DNA of 64,000 nt, taken from positions 62,001 to 126,000 of the forward strand of contig NZ_BMVO01000002.1 in the NCBI RefSeq assembly GCF_014650755.1, given 5' to 3'. The stretch is from Streptomyces chryseus. Lineage in GTDB: Bacteria; Actinomycetota; Actinomycetes; Streptomycetales; Streptomycetaceae. Position 1 is the first letter of the stretch; the number at the start of each line of letters is the position of its first letter. The position numbers and the translations under genes are program-made. Of this stretch, positions 1 to 7,846 are shown piece after piece. The notes under the pieces are model-generated. The model made no database searches. It was not told where the DNA came from and was given only the letters and a program-made list of their open reading frames with translations.

Positions 1-1
1 C

Positions 2-2029
2 GCCAAGGCGTTCCCGCACATCCGGGCGCGCGACGCCCGCGCCGCGATGGAGGAGCTGCCCGAACTGCGCGAGGTGGCCGCCGACAAGGACCGGTACGGG
101 CGGATGTGGGACCTGGTCGAGGCGCTGGACGCGCTGCCGCGCGGAGTTGCCATGCACCCGTGCGGAGTGCTGCTCTCCGACGCCTCGCTGCTGCGCCGCA
201 CGCCCGTCATGCCCACCAGCGGCGAGGGCTTCCCGATGTCCCAGTTCGACAAGGACGACGTGGAGGAGCTCGGGCTGCTCAAGCTCGACGTACTGGGCGT
301 ACGGATGCAGTCGGCCATGGCGCACGCGGTCGCGGAGCTGCGGCGGGCGGCGGACGTGACGCTCGACCTCGACGACCCGGAGCAGGTGCCGCAGGGCGAC
401 CCGGCGACGTACGAACTGATCCGCTCGACCGAGACGCTCGGCTGCTTCCAGATCGAGTCGCCGGGCCAGCGCGATCTGGTCGGCAGGCTCCAGCCCGCGA
501 CCTTCGGGGACCTGGTCGTCGACATCTCGCTGTTCCGGCCGGGGCCCGTCGCGGCCGACATGGTGCGGCCCTTCATCGAGGCCAGGCACGGTCGCGCGCC
601 CGCCCGCTACCCGCACCCGGACCTGGCGGACGCGCTGCGCGAGACGTACGGCGTGGTCGTCTTCCACGAGCAGATCATCGAGATCCTGCGGATCATGACC
701 GGCTGCGACCGGGGCGAGGCGGACCAGATGCGGCGCGGGCTCTCCGACCCCGGGACGCAGGGGCAGATCCGGGCCTGGTTCGCGGAGCGGACGGGGCAGC
801 GGGGTTACTCGCCCGAAGTGACCGCCCGTACCTGGGAGATCGTCGAGGCGTTCGGGTCGTACGGCTTCTGCAAGGCGCACGCGGTCGCCTTCGCCGTGCC
901 GACGTATCAGTCGGCGTGGCTGAAGGCCCATCACCCGGCCGCCTTCTACGCCGGGCTCCTCACGCACGACCCCGGCATGTACCCGAAGCGGCTGCTGCTC
1001 GCGGACGCGCGGCGGCGCGGGGTGCCCGTGCTGCCGCTGGACGTGAACCGGTCGGCGGCCGCTCATCAGATCGAACTGGTGTCTGGCGGAAAGGGTGCTA
1101 AAGGAGCTTCTAAGGGGATGTGGGGAATCCGGCTCGGACTCATGGACGTCCACGGCATCAGCGAGGCCGAGGCCGAGCGGATCGTCGCGGGCCGGCCCTA
1201 CTCCTCGCTGCTCGACCTGTGGCAGCGGGCCCACCCGAGCCGGCCCGTCGCCGAACGGCTCGCCCAGGTGGGCGCGCTGGACGCGTTCGGCGCCAACCGC
1301 CGCGACCTGCTCCTCCACCTGTCCGAACTCCGGGCGGGGCAGCGGACCTCGGGCGCGTCCGGCGGCCAGCTCTTCCTCGGCGAGGGCCAGAAGGCCGCCC
1401 CGGCCGGGCTCCCCGATCTCAGCGAGGCGGAGCGCCTCAGCGCCGAGCTCGGCGTCCTCGGCATGGACGCCTCCCGGCACCTGATGGGGGACCACTACAG
1501 CTTCCTCAAGGAGCTGGGCGCGACCTCCGCCAAGCGGCTGCGGATGGCCGAGCACGGCCAGACCGTCCTGGTCGCGGGCGCCAAGGCCGCCACCCAGACC
1601 CCGCCGATCCGCTCCGGCCGCCGGGTCATCTTCACGACCCTCGACGACGGTACGGGCCTGGTCGACCTCGCCTTCTTCGACGACAGCCACGCGACGTGCG
1701 CCCACACCGTCTTCCACTCCTGGCTCCTGCTGGTGCGCGGAGTGGTGCAGCGGCGCGGGCCGCGCAGCTTCAGTGTGGTCGGGTCGGCGGCCTGGAACCT
1801 CGCGGAGCTCGTGGAGCTGCGGCGTACGGGCGGCCTCGACGCGGTCGCGGCGCGGCTGGCGGCGCCCGCCGGGCCGGCGGAAGAACAAGAGGGCGAGGCG
1901 GACGGCGGCCGGCGCGTCCACCTGCCCACCGGGTACGAGATGAATCCGTGGGCGGACCTCCAGCCGGCGGGCGAAGGCGTCCCGACCGGCCGCAAGTTGT
2001 GGCATTCGAGCCCGGGGAGTGCGGGATGA
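2..2029 (+). CDS. dnaE2: Error-prone DNA polymerase III alpha subunit DnaE2 (5' end outside window)
   Basis: C-terminal 675 residues of a C-family replicative-type polymerase; the PHP and first palm parts lie before the window. Visible are the RPGP-containing block followed by the TYGVVVFHEQ segment typical of DnaE, a helix-hairpin-helix region (GISEAEAERIV), and a C-terminal OB fold (TTLDDGTGLVDLAFFDD). DnaE2 is known to act in damage-induced mutagenesis and translesion synthesis together with ImuB. Its stop overlaps the next start by 4 bases (ATGA), so the two are translationally coupled. A short Lys/Gly-rich stretch coded at about 1087-1122 uses unusual AT-rich codons. DnaE2 rather than DnaE1 is inferred from the linked Y-family gene. 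Confidence 0.93.
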   Translation, partial: AKAFPHIRARDARAAMEELPELREVAADKDRYGRMWDLVEALDALPRGVAMHPCGVLLSDASLLRRTPVMPTSGEGFPMSQFDKDDVEELGLLKLDVLGVRMQSAMAHAVAELRRAADVTLDLDDPEQVPQGDPATYELIRSTETLGCFQIESPGQRDLVGRLQPATFGDLVVDISLFRPGPVAADMVRPFIEARHGRAPARYPHPDLADALRETYGVVVFHEQIIEILRIMTGCDRGEADQMRRGLSDPGTQGQIRAWFAERTGQRGYSPEVTARTWEIVEAFGSYGFCKAHAVAFAVPTYQSAWLKAHHPAAFYAGLLTHDPGMYPKRLLLADARRRGVPVLPLDVNRSAAAHQIELVSGGKGAKGASKGMWGIRLGLMDVHGISEAEAERIVAGRPYSSLLDLWQRAHPSRPVAERLAQVGALDAFGANRRDLLLHLSELRAGQRTSGASGGQLFLGEGQKAAPAGLPDLSEAERLSAELGVLGMDASRHLMGDHYSFLKELGATSAKRLRMAEHGQTVLVAGAKAATQTPPIRSGRRVIFTTLDDGTGLVDLAFFDDSHATCAHTVFHSWLLLVRGVVQRRGPRSFSVVGSAAWNLAELVELRRTGGLDAVAARLAAPAGPAEEQEGEADGGRRVHLPTGYEMNPWADLQPAGEGVPTGRKLWHSSPGSAG

Positions 2030-3003
2030 TCCTTTACGTACGCTTCCACGCCGCGGACGCCGAGCTGTCCGAGGCCGCGCTCCCCACCCTGCTCGGGCTG
2101 ATCGAGGACATCACCCCCGTCGTCCAGGCGCTGCCGCCCGACGGCGCGCTCGTCGACGTCCGGGGCGCCGAGCGGTACTTCGGGCGGGACGCGGCCGGGC
2201 TCGCCGCCCTGCTGCGGGTGCGCGCCCTCGCGCACTGCGGGGCCGACTGCACGATCGGCGTGGGCGCGAACCCGCTGCTGGCCAGGACCGCCGCGCGGGA
2301 CGCGCCGCCGGGCAGGACGCTGGTCGTACCCGGCGGCCCGGAGGCTGCCGCGGAGTACCTCGGCCGCAAACCCGTCGCCTCGCTCCTCGGCGTCGGACCC
2401 GCCACGGCCCGCACCCTCTGCTCGTACGGGCTCGACACCGTCGGCCGGGTCGCCGCCGCGCCGCTCGCCACCCTCCAGCGGATCGTCGGCGCGCGGGCGG
2501 GGCGCGAGCTCCAGGAGCGGGCGCGCGGCATCGACCGTACGCCGGTCGTCCCCAACGCGGCCTCCCGCTCGCTCGCCGCCGAACGGCGCTTCGACCGCGA
2601 CGAACTGGACCCGGTCCGCCACCGCCGCGCCCTGCTCTCCCTCGCGCAGGAGGTGGGGGTCAGGCTGCGCGGCGAGGAGCAGGTCTGCCGCTCGCTGGCG
2701 CTCACCGTGCGGTACGCCGACCGCTCCACCACCACCCGCACCCGGACCCTGGTGGAGCCGACGGCCCACTCGGCGGCGCTCACCGCCGGGGCGTACGGGC
2801 TCTACGCGTCCCTCGGCCTGCAACGCGCCAGGGTGCGGGCCGTCGCGCTGCGCGCGGAGGGGCTGACTCCGGCCGAACAGGCCGCGCACCAGCTGACGTT
2901 CGACCCGGCGGACGACAAGGCGCGCCGGATCGAGGCGGTGGCGGACCGGGCGCGAGCGAAGTTCGGCCCGCGAGCGGTGCTCCCGGGGTCACTGGCCGCC
3001 TGA
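2026..3003 (+). CDS. Y-family DNA polymerase-like protein, ImuB type
   Basis: 325 residues with the UmuC/DinB layout: N-terminal palm, helix-hairpin-helix (LLGVGPATARTL), and little-finger region. Start is the ATG overlapping the dnaE2 stop. The usual catalytic N-terminal Asp motif reads YVRFHAAD, and the usual S-x-D-E block reads PPDGALVDV, so at least two of three metal-binding acids appear to be lost. That pattern is known for ImuB, a non-catalytic adaptor that links DnaE2 to the beta clamp. Partner context (dnaE2 directly upstream) supports an adaptor role in the mutasome. No imuA gene is seen in the window. Confidence 0.85.
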   Translation: MILYVRFHAADAELSEAALPTLLGLIEDITPVVQALPPDGALVDVRGAERYFGRDAAGLAALLRVRALAHCGADCTIGVGANPLLARTAARDAPPGRTLVVPGGPEAAAEYLGRKPVASLLGVGPATARTLCSYGLDTVGRVAAAPLATLQRIVGARAGRELQERARGIDRTPVVPNAASRSLAAERRFDRDELDPVRHRRALLSLAQEVGVRLRGEEQVCRSLALTVRYADRSTTTRTRTLVEPTAHSAALTAGAYGLYASLGLQRARVRAVALRAEGLTPAEQAAHQLTFDPADDKARRIEAVADRARAKFGPRAVLPGSLAA

Positions 3004-3105
3004 CGGGTGCGTCGGCCGAGAGTCGCGCCCGGCGGCCCGTCAACTGCCCCGGCACGCCCTGGCCGGCGGCGGGCGGTTGCCTCGGGTGTCCGCCGTGACC
3101 CGCTG

Positions 3106-3122
3106 GTTGACTCTTCGTCAAC
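3106..3122. promoter_or_regulatory. Short inverted repeat upstream of lipase gene
   Basis: GTTGAC and GTCAAC arms separated by 5 bases, in a 236-base intergenic region that is AT-richer than its surroundings. The left arm contains a TTGAC that could serve as a -35 element, but no convincing -10 follows at the right distance. Function unknown. Confidence 0.3.
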
Positions 3123-3188
3123 TTTTACCTACGCGTCACTTCACTCTTCACCTACTCGCGCGTAATTTAGCCGCAGCACGGCATCAGT

Positions 3189-3202
3189 GTGATCCGGATC
3201 AC
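3189..3202. promoter_or_regulatory. Perfect 14-bp palindrome, CRP-like, before the lipase gene
   Basis: GTGATCCGGATCAC is a perfect palindrome, ending 37 bases before the lipase ATG. With its flanks it reads TGTGA-N6-TCACG, close to the classical CRP half-site arrangement. A Streptomyces Crp-type or other dimeric regulator could bind here; this is inference from the pattern only. Confidence 0.5.
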
Positions 3203-3239
3203 GCCGCCCTTTCCCCTTGAGCCGCAAGGAGATCACCCG

Positions 3240-4109
3240 ATGCTGCCCTGGAAGCGTGCCCTCAGACCGGCCGCCGCCCTGCTCCTCGCCCTCGCCGTCA
3301 TTCTCGGCCTCACCACCACCGCCACGGCGAGCACCGCGTCCGCCGCCCCCACCAGCGGATGGAACAACTACTCCTGCAAGCCGTCCACCGCCCACCCCCG
3401 CCCGGTGGTCCTCGTCCACGGCACCTTCGGCAACTCCGTCGACAACTGGCTCGGCCTCGCCCCGTACCTGGTCAAACGCGGTTACTGCGTCTTCTCCCTC
3501 GACTACGGGCAACTCCCCGACGTGCCGTTCTTCCACGGCCTCGGCCCGATCGACAAGTCGGCGCAGCAGCTCGACACCTTCGTCGACAAGGTGCTCGCCG
3601 CCACCGGCGCCCCCAAGGCCGACCTCGTGGGCCACTCCCAGGGCGGCATGATGCCGCGTCACTACCTCAAGTTCCTCGGCGGGGCCGACGAGGTGAACGC
3701 CCTCGTCGGCATCGCGCCCGACAACCACGGCACGACGCTCCTCGGCCTCACCGGACTCCTGCCGTACTTCCCGGGCGTCGGCCACCTGCTGACCACCAAG
3801 ACCCCGTCCCTCGCCGACCAGGTCGCCGGGTCCGCCTTCCTGACCAGGCTCAACGCGGGCGGCGACACCGTTCCCGGCGTGCGGTACACGGTCATCGCGA
3901 CCCGGTACGACGAGGTGGTCACCCCGTACCGCTCGCAGTTCCTGGACGGTCCCGGCGTACGGAACGTCCTGCTCCAGGACCTGTGCCCCGTCGACCTCTC
4001 CGAGCACGTGGCGATCGGCCTGATCGACCGGATCGCGTTCCACGAGGTGGCCAACGCCCTCGACCCGGGCCGGGCCACCCCCACCACCTGCGCGTCGGCC
4101 CTCGGCTGA
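3240..4109 (+). CDS. Secreted triacylglycerol lipase/esterase (alpha/beta hydrolase)
   Basis: 289 residues. The ATG at 3240 follows an AAGGAG site and opens a Sec signal peptide (KR, then about 20 hydrophobic residues, then ASTASAAP). The mature part has the oxyanion motif LVHGTFG, the nucleophile elbow GHSQGG (Ser133), and likely Asp224 and His256 (SEHVAIG). Cysteines near both ends can form disulfides. This is the layout of the small Streptomyces secreted lipases that hydrolyse acylglycerols and short-chain esters outside the cell. A CRP-like palindrome lies just upstream, and a long hairpin downstream ends transcription. Exact substrate cannot be told. Confidence 0.9.
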   Translation: MLPWKRALRPAAALLLALAVILGLTTTATASTASAAPTSGWNNYSCKPSTAHPRPVVLVHGTFGNSVDNWLGLAPYLVKRGYCVFSLDYGQLPDVPFFHGLGPIDKSAQQLDTFVDKVLAATGAPKADLVGHSQGGMMPRHYLKFLGGADEVNALVGIAPDNHGTTLLGLTGLLPYFPGVGHLLTTKTPSLADQVAGSAFLTRLNAGGDTVPGVRYTVIATRYDEVVTPYRSQFLDGPGVRNVLLQDLCPVDLSEHVAIGLIDRIAFHEVANALDPGRATPTTCASALG

Positions 4110-4116
4110 GCACGGG

Positions 4117-4156
4117 GCTGCCGCCCCCACCCGGGAAACGAGGTGGGGGCGGCAGC
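4117..4156. terminator. Bidirectional terminator between lipase and LPMO genes
   Basis: Perfect 15-bp stem (GCTGCCGCCCCCACC and its complement) with a 10-base loop. It lies between two convergent genes, 7 bases after the lipase stop and 18 bases from the LPMO stop. No T-tract, as is common in Streptomyces. Confidence 0.85.
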
Positions 4157-4173
4157 GGTCGTACGGGTCCGGG

Positions 4174-5226
4174 TCAGCGGCGGGCGGCCCTGCGGCGGAC
4201 CGAGCCGAACATCACCGCGGCGCCGACGGCGAGCGCGGCGGCGCCGCCGATCGCGATGTACGGAGTGGTGCTGTCGCCACCCGTCTCGGCCAGGTTCTCA
4301 CCGGCGGCCGTGGTGACCGGCCGCGTGGCGTCGCTCTTGGCCTCCGGCGCGTTGACGCCGGGCTCCTCGGACGGCTTCCCGGCGGCGGGCTCGGCGGCCT
4401 CGTCGCCGGCGGGCCGGCCGTCGTCCTGGCCGGTGGCCGGGGCGGTCTCCTCGGCGCCGGTCTCGTGGTCGTCGTCGCCGTGGCCGCCGTGCTCCACGGA
4501 CGACTCGTCGGCGCCGTCCGCGATGTCCTGCTCGCTGGGCGCGGACGCGACCGGGGCGGGCGCGGCGCCCGAGCCGCCGCCGGTGTCCTTGCCGAACACC
4601 ACGTCGGAGCAGGTGTAGAAGGCCTCGGGGCTGTCCGAGCGCTGCCAGACGCTGTAGACGAGGTGACGGCCCGACTTGCCCGGGACGGTGCCGTCGAACA
4701 CGTAGTCGCCGTTCTCCATGCGCGGGTCCGTGACGCTGACGAAGGGCTTGGCCTCCAGGTCGGACCACTTCAGCGGCTTCGCCGGGTCGTACCCGTCCTT
4801 CGTGATGTACAGCTCGAACGAGCCCTTGTGCGGGGCGGTGCCCTTGTAACGGAAGGTGTGCTTGCCCTCGGCGAGCGCGGACGCGGGCCAGTCGGCGCGC
4901 GGCAGGTCCAGCCCCTTGTACTTGTCGTTGCCGGCGCTGCACAGCTCGCCGTCCGGGATCAACTGCTGGTGCTTCCCGGCGGCGTTCGCGATGTTCACCG
5001 CGTTCCAGTCGTAGAACGCCTGCGCACCGCTGGCCGCGACCGCCGCCTTGCACGCCGCCGAGTCGGGGCTCTCCGGGCCCTCCGCGTAACAGGCCGACAC
5101 CCGGGAGACCGGGTCCGTCATCGATCCGTGGGCGGAGGCCGGAGCGGTGGACAGGGCGGTCAGCGCCAGCGGCGCGAGGCCGAGGGCGGCTACGGAGGCT
5201 GCGGTACGACGGCGACGAGCGGTCAT
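4174..5226 (-). CDS. Cell-wall-anchored AA10 lytic polysaccharide monooxygenase
   Basis: 350 residues. The start at 5226 has an AAGGAGA site. A signal peptide ends ASA, giving mature N-terminal His33 (HGSMTDPV). With the later TAPHKG histidine this forms the copper histidine brace of AA10 (CBM33) enzymes, which oxidatively cleave chitin or cellulose; EAFYTCSDV carries the usual axial Phe. After the catalytic domain comes a Ser/Glu/Pro-rich spacer (about residues 205-310), then LAETG (312-316), a hydrophobic helix and an RRRAARR tail. That tail is a sorting signal of the LAXTG type used by Streptomyces class E sortases, so the enzyme is probably displayed on the wall rather than released. Chitin versus cellulose is not decided. 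Confidence 0.92.
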   Translation of the reverse strand: MTARRRRTAASVAALGLAPLALTALSTAPASAHGSMTDPVSRVSACYAEGPESPDSAACKAAVAASGAQAFYDWNAVNIANAAGKHQQLIPDGELCSAGNDKYKGLDLPRADWPASALAEGKHTFRYKGTAPHKGSFELYITKDGYDPAKPLKWSDLEAKPFVSVTDPRMENGDYVFDGTVPGKSGRHLVYSVWQRSDSPEAFYTCSDVVFGKDTGGGSGAAPAPVASAPSEQDIADGADESSVEHGGHGDDDHETGAEETAPATGQDDGRPAGDEAAEPAAGKPSEEPGVNAPEAKSDATRPVTTAAGENLAETGGDSTTPYIAIGGAAALAVGAAVMFGSVRRRAARR

Positions 5227-5404
5227 CGGGACGTTCTCCTTGCGGTGGGAAGCATGTGGGGGCACGGGGGCGGGGATCGAGTCCGGCGGCGCGGCCCCCC
5301 GAGAACCAGCGGCGCCGACGGACTGAACCCCACCCCGGCGATCAGCACGCTAGCCCCAGGAATCGGCGAAAACCCCTGCTGAGGACGGGGAACGGCGATC
5401 TTTA

Positions 5405-5423
5405 TGGTCCCTTTAAGGGGCCA
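5405..5423. promoter_or_regulatory. 19-bp near-perfect palindrome between LPMO and response regulator genes
   Basis: TGGTCCCTTTAAGGGGCCA pairs over 9-bp arms with one G-T wobble and a one-base centre. It sits about 180 bases upstream of the LPMO start and 69 bases past the response-regulator stop. A one-base centre is poor for an RNA hairpin, so a protein operator is as likely as a terminator. It does not match the DasR site spacing. Confidence 0.4.
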
Positions 5424-5491
5424 CTCAGCGATCGTTAAGAACGGCCCGGGTCAGGCGTCGGCCGGCCCGTACGCGGTGGTCCGTCCCGGCG

Positions 5492-6187
5492 TCAGCCGAC
5501 CCATCGGTAGCGGCGCTCCGGGCGGCCCGTTCCGCCGTACCGCAGCGTCACCTCGGCCCGGCCCGTGTCGGCGAAGTACTCCAGGTAGCGGCGCGTGCTC
5601 ACGCGGGACAGCGACCCGGCCTCGGCGCACTCGGTGGCGGACAGGCCACCCGGGTGCTCCCGCAGGGTGCGCTCCACCAGCTCCGCCGTGTGCGCCGCGA
5701 GGCCCTTGGGCAGCTCGCGCGAGCCCGGCGGGCGGGTGCCGAAGATTTGGTCGACGTCGGCCTGGCGCGCCTCGCCCTGCTCGGCGAGTTCGTCGAAGCG
5801 GGCGCGCATGGACGCCACGTGCCGCAACTGCTCCTGCAAAGCGGCCCGGTTGAACGGCTTGATCAGGTAGTGCAGGGCGCCCGCCCGCAGCGCCGCCCGG
5901 ATGATCTCCGCGTCCCGGGCCGCCGTGATGAACAGGGCGTCCACGGTGTGCCCGGTGGCGTGCCGCTCCTCCGCCGCGCGGAGTTCGCGCAGGACGCCGA
6001 TCCCGTCCATGTCCGGCAGGTACACGTCGAGCAGGACCAGATCGGGACGAAACCGCTCGGCCGCGCGCAGCGCCTCGGCGCCGCTGTGCGCCACCGCGAC
6101 GACGGTGAACCCGTCCATCGCGGACACGTAGCGGCTGTGCAGCTTGGCGACCATGAAGTCGTCGTCCACCACCAGCACCTTGGTCAC
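5492..6187 (-). CDS. CitB/DcuR-type response regulator, probably for tricarboxylate uptake
   Basis: 231 residues: N-terminal receiver domain (VVDDDF acidic pocket, phospho-acceptor in LLDVYLPDMDG, switch Thr in FITAA, Lys in YLIKPF) and a C-terminal winged-helix-like output domain (LSATECAEAGSLSRVSTRRYLEYF). This architecture belongs to regulators paired with CitA/DcuS-type sensor kinases for citrate and C4-dicarboxylates. It is transcribed divergently from the tctCBA genes, 148 bases away, which strongly suggests it controls them. No sensor histidine kinase gene lies beside it, which is unusual for the family. Confidence 0.88.
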   Translation of the reverse strand: MTKVLVVDDDFMVAKLHSRYVSAMDGFTVVAVAHSGAEALRAAERFRPDLVLLDVYLPDMDGIGVLRELRAAEERHATGHTVDALFITAARDAEIIRAALRAGALHYLIKPFNRAALQEQLRHVASMRARFDELAEQGEARQADVDQIFGTRPPGSRELPKGLAAHTAELVERTLREHPGGLSATECAEAGSLSRVSTRRYLEYFADTGRAEVTLRYGGTGRPERRYRWVG

Positions 6188-6249
6188 CGCGCAAGGCTAG
6201 GGCGCGACCACAACGACCACAACGTCCGTTGATTGCGGAAGGGAGACAG

Positions 6250-6260
6250 CTTGTTAACAC
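6250..6260. promoter_or_regulatory. CTTGTTAACAC element upstream of tctC
   Basis: Contains the perfect palindrome TGTTAACA (6252-6259), 77 bases before the proposed tctC ATG. The 9-mer CTTGTTAAC recurs 75 bases before the CitMHS transporter gene at 35690-35698. It may be the target of the divergent CitB-type regulator; inference. Confidence 0.4.
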
Positions 6261-6335
6261 GCGGGCAACATGTGGGCCACTTCACAACTTCCCGTGAAAC
6301 CCCAGTTCACACGACAGGTGGTGGCCCAGGTGCGC

Positions 6336-7313
6336 ATGCGCACTCCCCTCGCCCTGCTCGGGGCGGCACTGCTGGTACTGGTGGGGCCGCCGCTGCTGAC
6401 GACAGGCAGCGGCGCCGACACCGGCACGCAGATCCCCGGCCTGCGCTTCATGGTTCCCAACACACCCGGCGGCGGTTACGACATCACGGCCCGTACGGCC
6501 GCGAAGAACGCCGAGGACGCCGGCCTCACCCACACCATCGAGGTCTTCAACCTGCCGGGCGCCGGCGGCACCGTCGGCCTCACCCGGCTTGTCGGCGAAC
6601 ACGGCAACGGCAAGCTCGCCATGTCGATGGGCCTCGGAGTCGTCGGCGCCGTACACACCAACAAGTCGCCGAAGACCCTCGGTGACACGACCCCGATCGC
6701 CCGGCTCACCGAGGAGCAGGACATCGTCGTCGTCGCCAAGGACTCCCCGTACAAGACCATCGACGACCTCGTCGCGGCCTGGAAGAAGGACCCCGCCAAG
6801 CTCCCCGTCGGCGGCGGTTCCTCACCCGGCGGGCCCGACCACCTCGCTCCCATGCTGATGGCGCAGGCCGCCGGCATCGAGCCGAAGTCCGTCAACTACA
6901 TCCCGTTCGACGGCGGCGGCGAGCTGCTCGCCTCCATCCTCGGCGACAAGGTCGCCTTCGGCGTCTCGGGCGTCGGCGAGTACCTCGACCAGATCAAGTC
7001 GGGCGAACTGCGCCTGCTCGCCGTCACCGGACCCAAGCGCGTCAAGGGCCTCGACGCCCCCACCCTGCGCGAGTCGGGCCTCGACACCGAGTTCACCAAC
7101 TGGCGCGGCGTCGTGGCGCCGCCCGGCCTCACCGACGCCGAGCGCGACAAGCTCGTCACGCTCGTCGAGAAGCTGCACGACTCGCCCGAATGGCGGGAGT
7201 CGATGAGGAAGAACGGCTGGGACGACGCGTTCCTGGCCGGCGAGAAGTTCGGCGACTTCCTGGACGAGCAGGACAAGCGCGTGGACGCGGTGCTGAAGGA
7301 GCTGGGGCTGTGA
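6336..7313 (+). CDS. tctC: Tripartite tricarboxylate transporter substrate-binding protein
   Basis: 325 residues from the chosen ATG. A hydrophobic N-terminal signal is followed by a mature TctC-family periplasmic-binding fold: VPNTPGGGYDITAR, LPGAGGTVGL and a central PVGGGSSPGGPDH block are characteristic. It binds citrate-like carboxylates outside the membrane and delivers them to TctAB. In-frame GTG codons at 6318, 6321 and 6330 are alternative starts, and no strong ribosome site decides among them. First gene of a tightly packed operon, with tctB starting inside its stop codon. There is no lipobox cysteine, so anchoring, if any, is by an uncleaved signal. Confidence 0.9.
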   Translation: MRTPLALLGAALLVLVGPPLLTTGSGADTGTQIPGLRFMVPNTPGGGYDITARTAAKNAEDAGLTHTIEVFNLPGAGGTVGLTRLVGEHGNGKLAMSMGLGVVGAVHTNKSPKTLGDTTPIARLTEEQDIVVVAKDSPYKTIDDLVAAWKKDPAKLPVGGGSSPGGPDHLAPMLMAQAAGIEPKSVNYIPFDGGGELLASILGDKVAFGVSGVGEYLDQIKSGELRLLAVTGPKRVKGLDAPTLRESGLDTEFTNWRGVVAPPGLTDAERDKLVTLVEKLHDSPEWRESMRKNGWDDAFLAGEKFGDFLDEQDKRVDAVLKELGL

Positions 7314-7843
7314 CCACCGGAACCCGCACCCCGGCCGAGGCCCGCACGCCCCGGTCCTGGCTGCGCGAGCACTCCGAGATCGGCGTCGGCGTACTGCTGT
7401 TGCTGCTCGGCGTCCTCGTGCTCACCGACGCCCTCACCATGGACGTCGACCTCACCCAGCGCGGCCCCGTCGGCCCCAGGACCGTCCCGGTCGTCGTCGG
7501 GACAGGCCTGCTGCTCGTCGCCGTACTCCTCGCCGTCGACGTCCTGCGCGGCGGGCGCGGCGAGGCCGAGGGCGGCGAGGACATCGACCTCAGCGAGCCG
7601 AGCGACTGGCGTACGGTCCTGCTCCTCGCGGGAGTCTTCCTCGCCCACGCCGTGCTCATCGGCCCGCTCGGCTTCCCCGTCTCGGGAGCCCTGCTCTTCT
7701 GGGGATCGGCGTACGCGCTGGGCAGCCGCCACTACGACCGCGACCCGCTCATCGCCGCCGGCCTGTCCCTCGCCACGTACTTCGTCTTCGACAACCTGCT
7801 CGGAGTCCCGCTCCCCGGTGGCCCCCTGATGGAGGTGCTCTGA
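7310..7843 (+). CDS. tctB: Tripartite tricarboxylate transporter small membrane subunit
   Basis: 177 residues. The GTG at 7310 overlaps the tctC stop (GTGA) with AAGGAG 10 bases upstream. Four hydrophobic segments (about residues 24-44, 59-78, 101-122 and 144-165) fit the TctB family, the small integral partner of TctA. It sits between tctC and tctA in canonical order C-B-A, so the function is secure from context although sequence conservation in this subunit is low. Confidence 0.88.
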   Translation: MTTGTRTPAEARTPRSWLREHSEIGVGVLLLLLGVLVLTDALTMDVDLTQRGPVGPRTVPVVVGTGLLLVAVLLAVDVLRGGRGEAEGGEDIDLSEPSDWRTVLLLAGVFLAHAVLIGPLGFPVSGALLFWGSAYALGSRHYDRDPLIAAGLSLATYFVFDNLLGVPLPGGPLMEVL

Positions 7844-7846
7844 GTC

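Noticed and set aside
5227..5491. DasR-type site for chitin control ahead of the LPMO
   Set aside because: The palindrome there has TGGTC and GGCCA ends but a longer centre than the DasR consensus, so the call is not supported.
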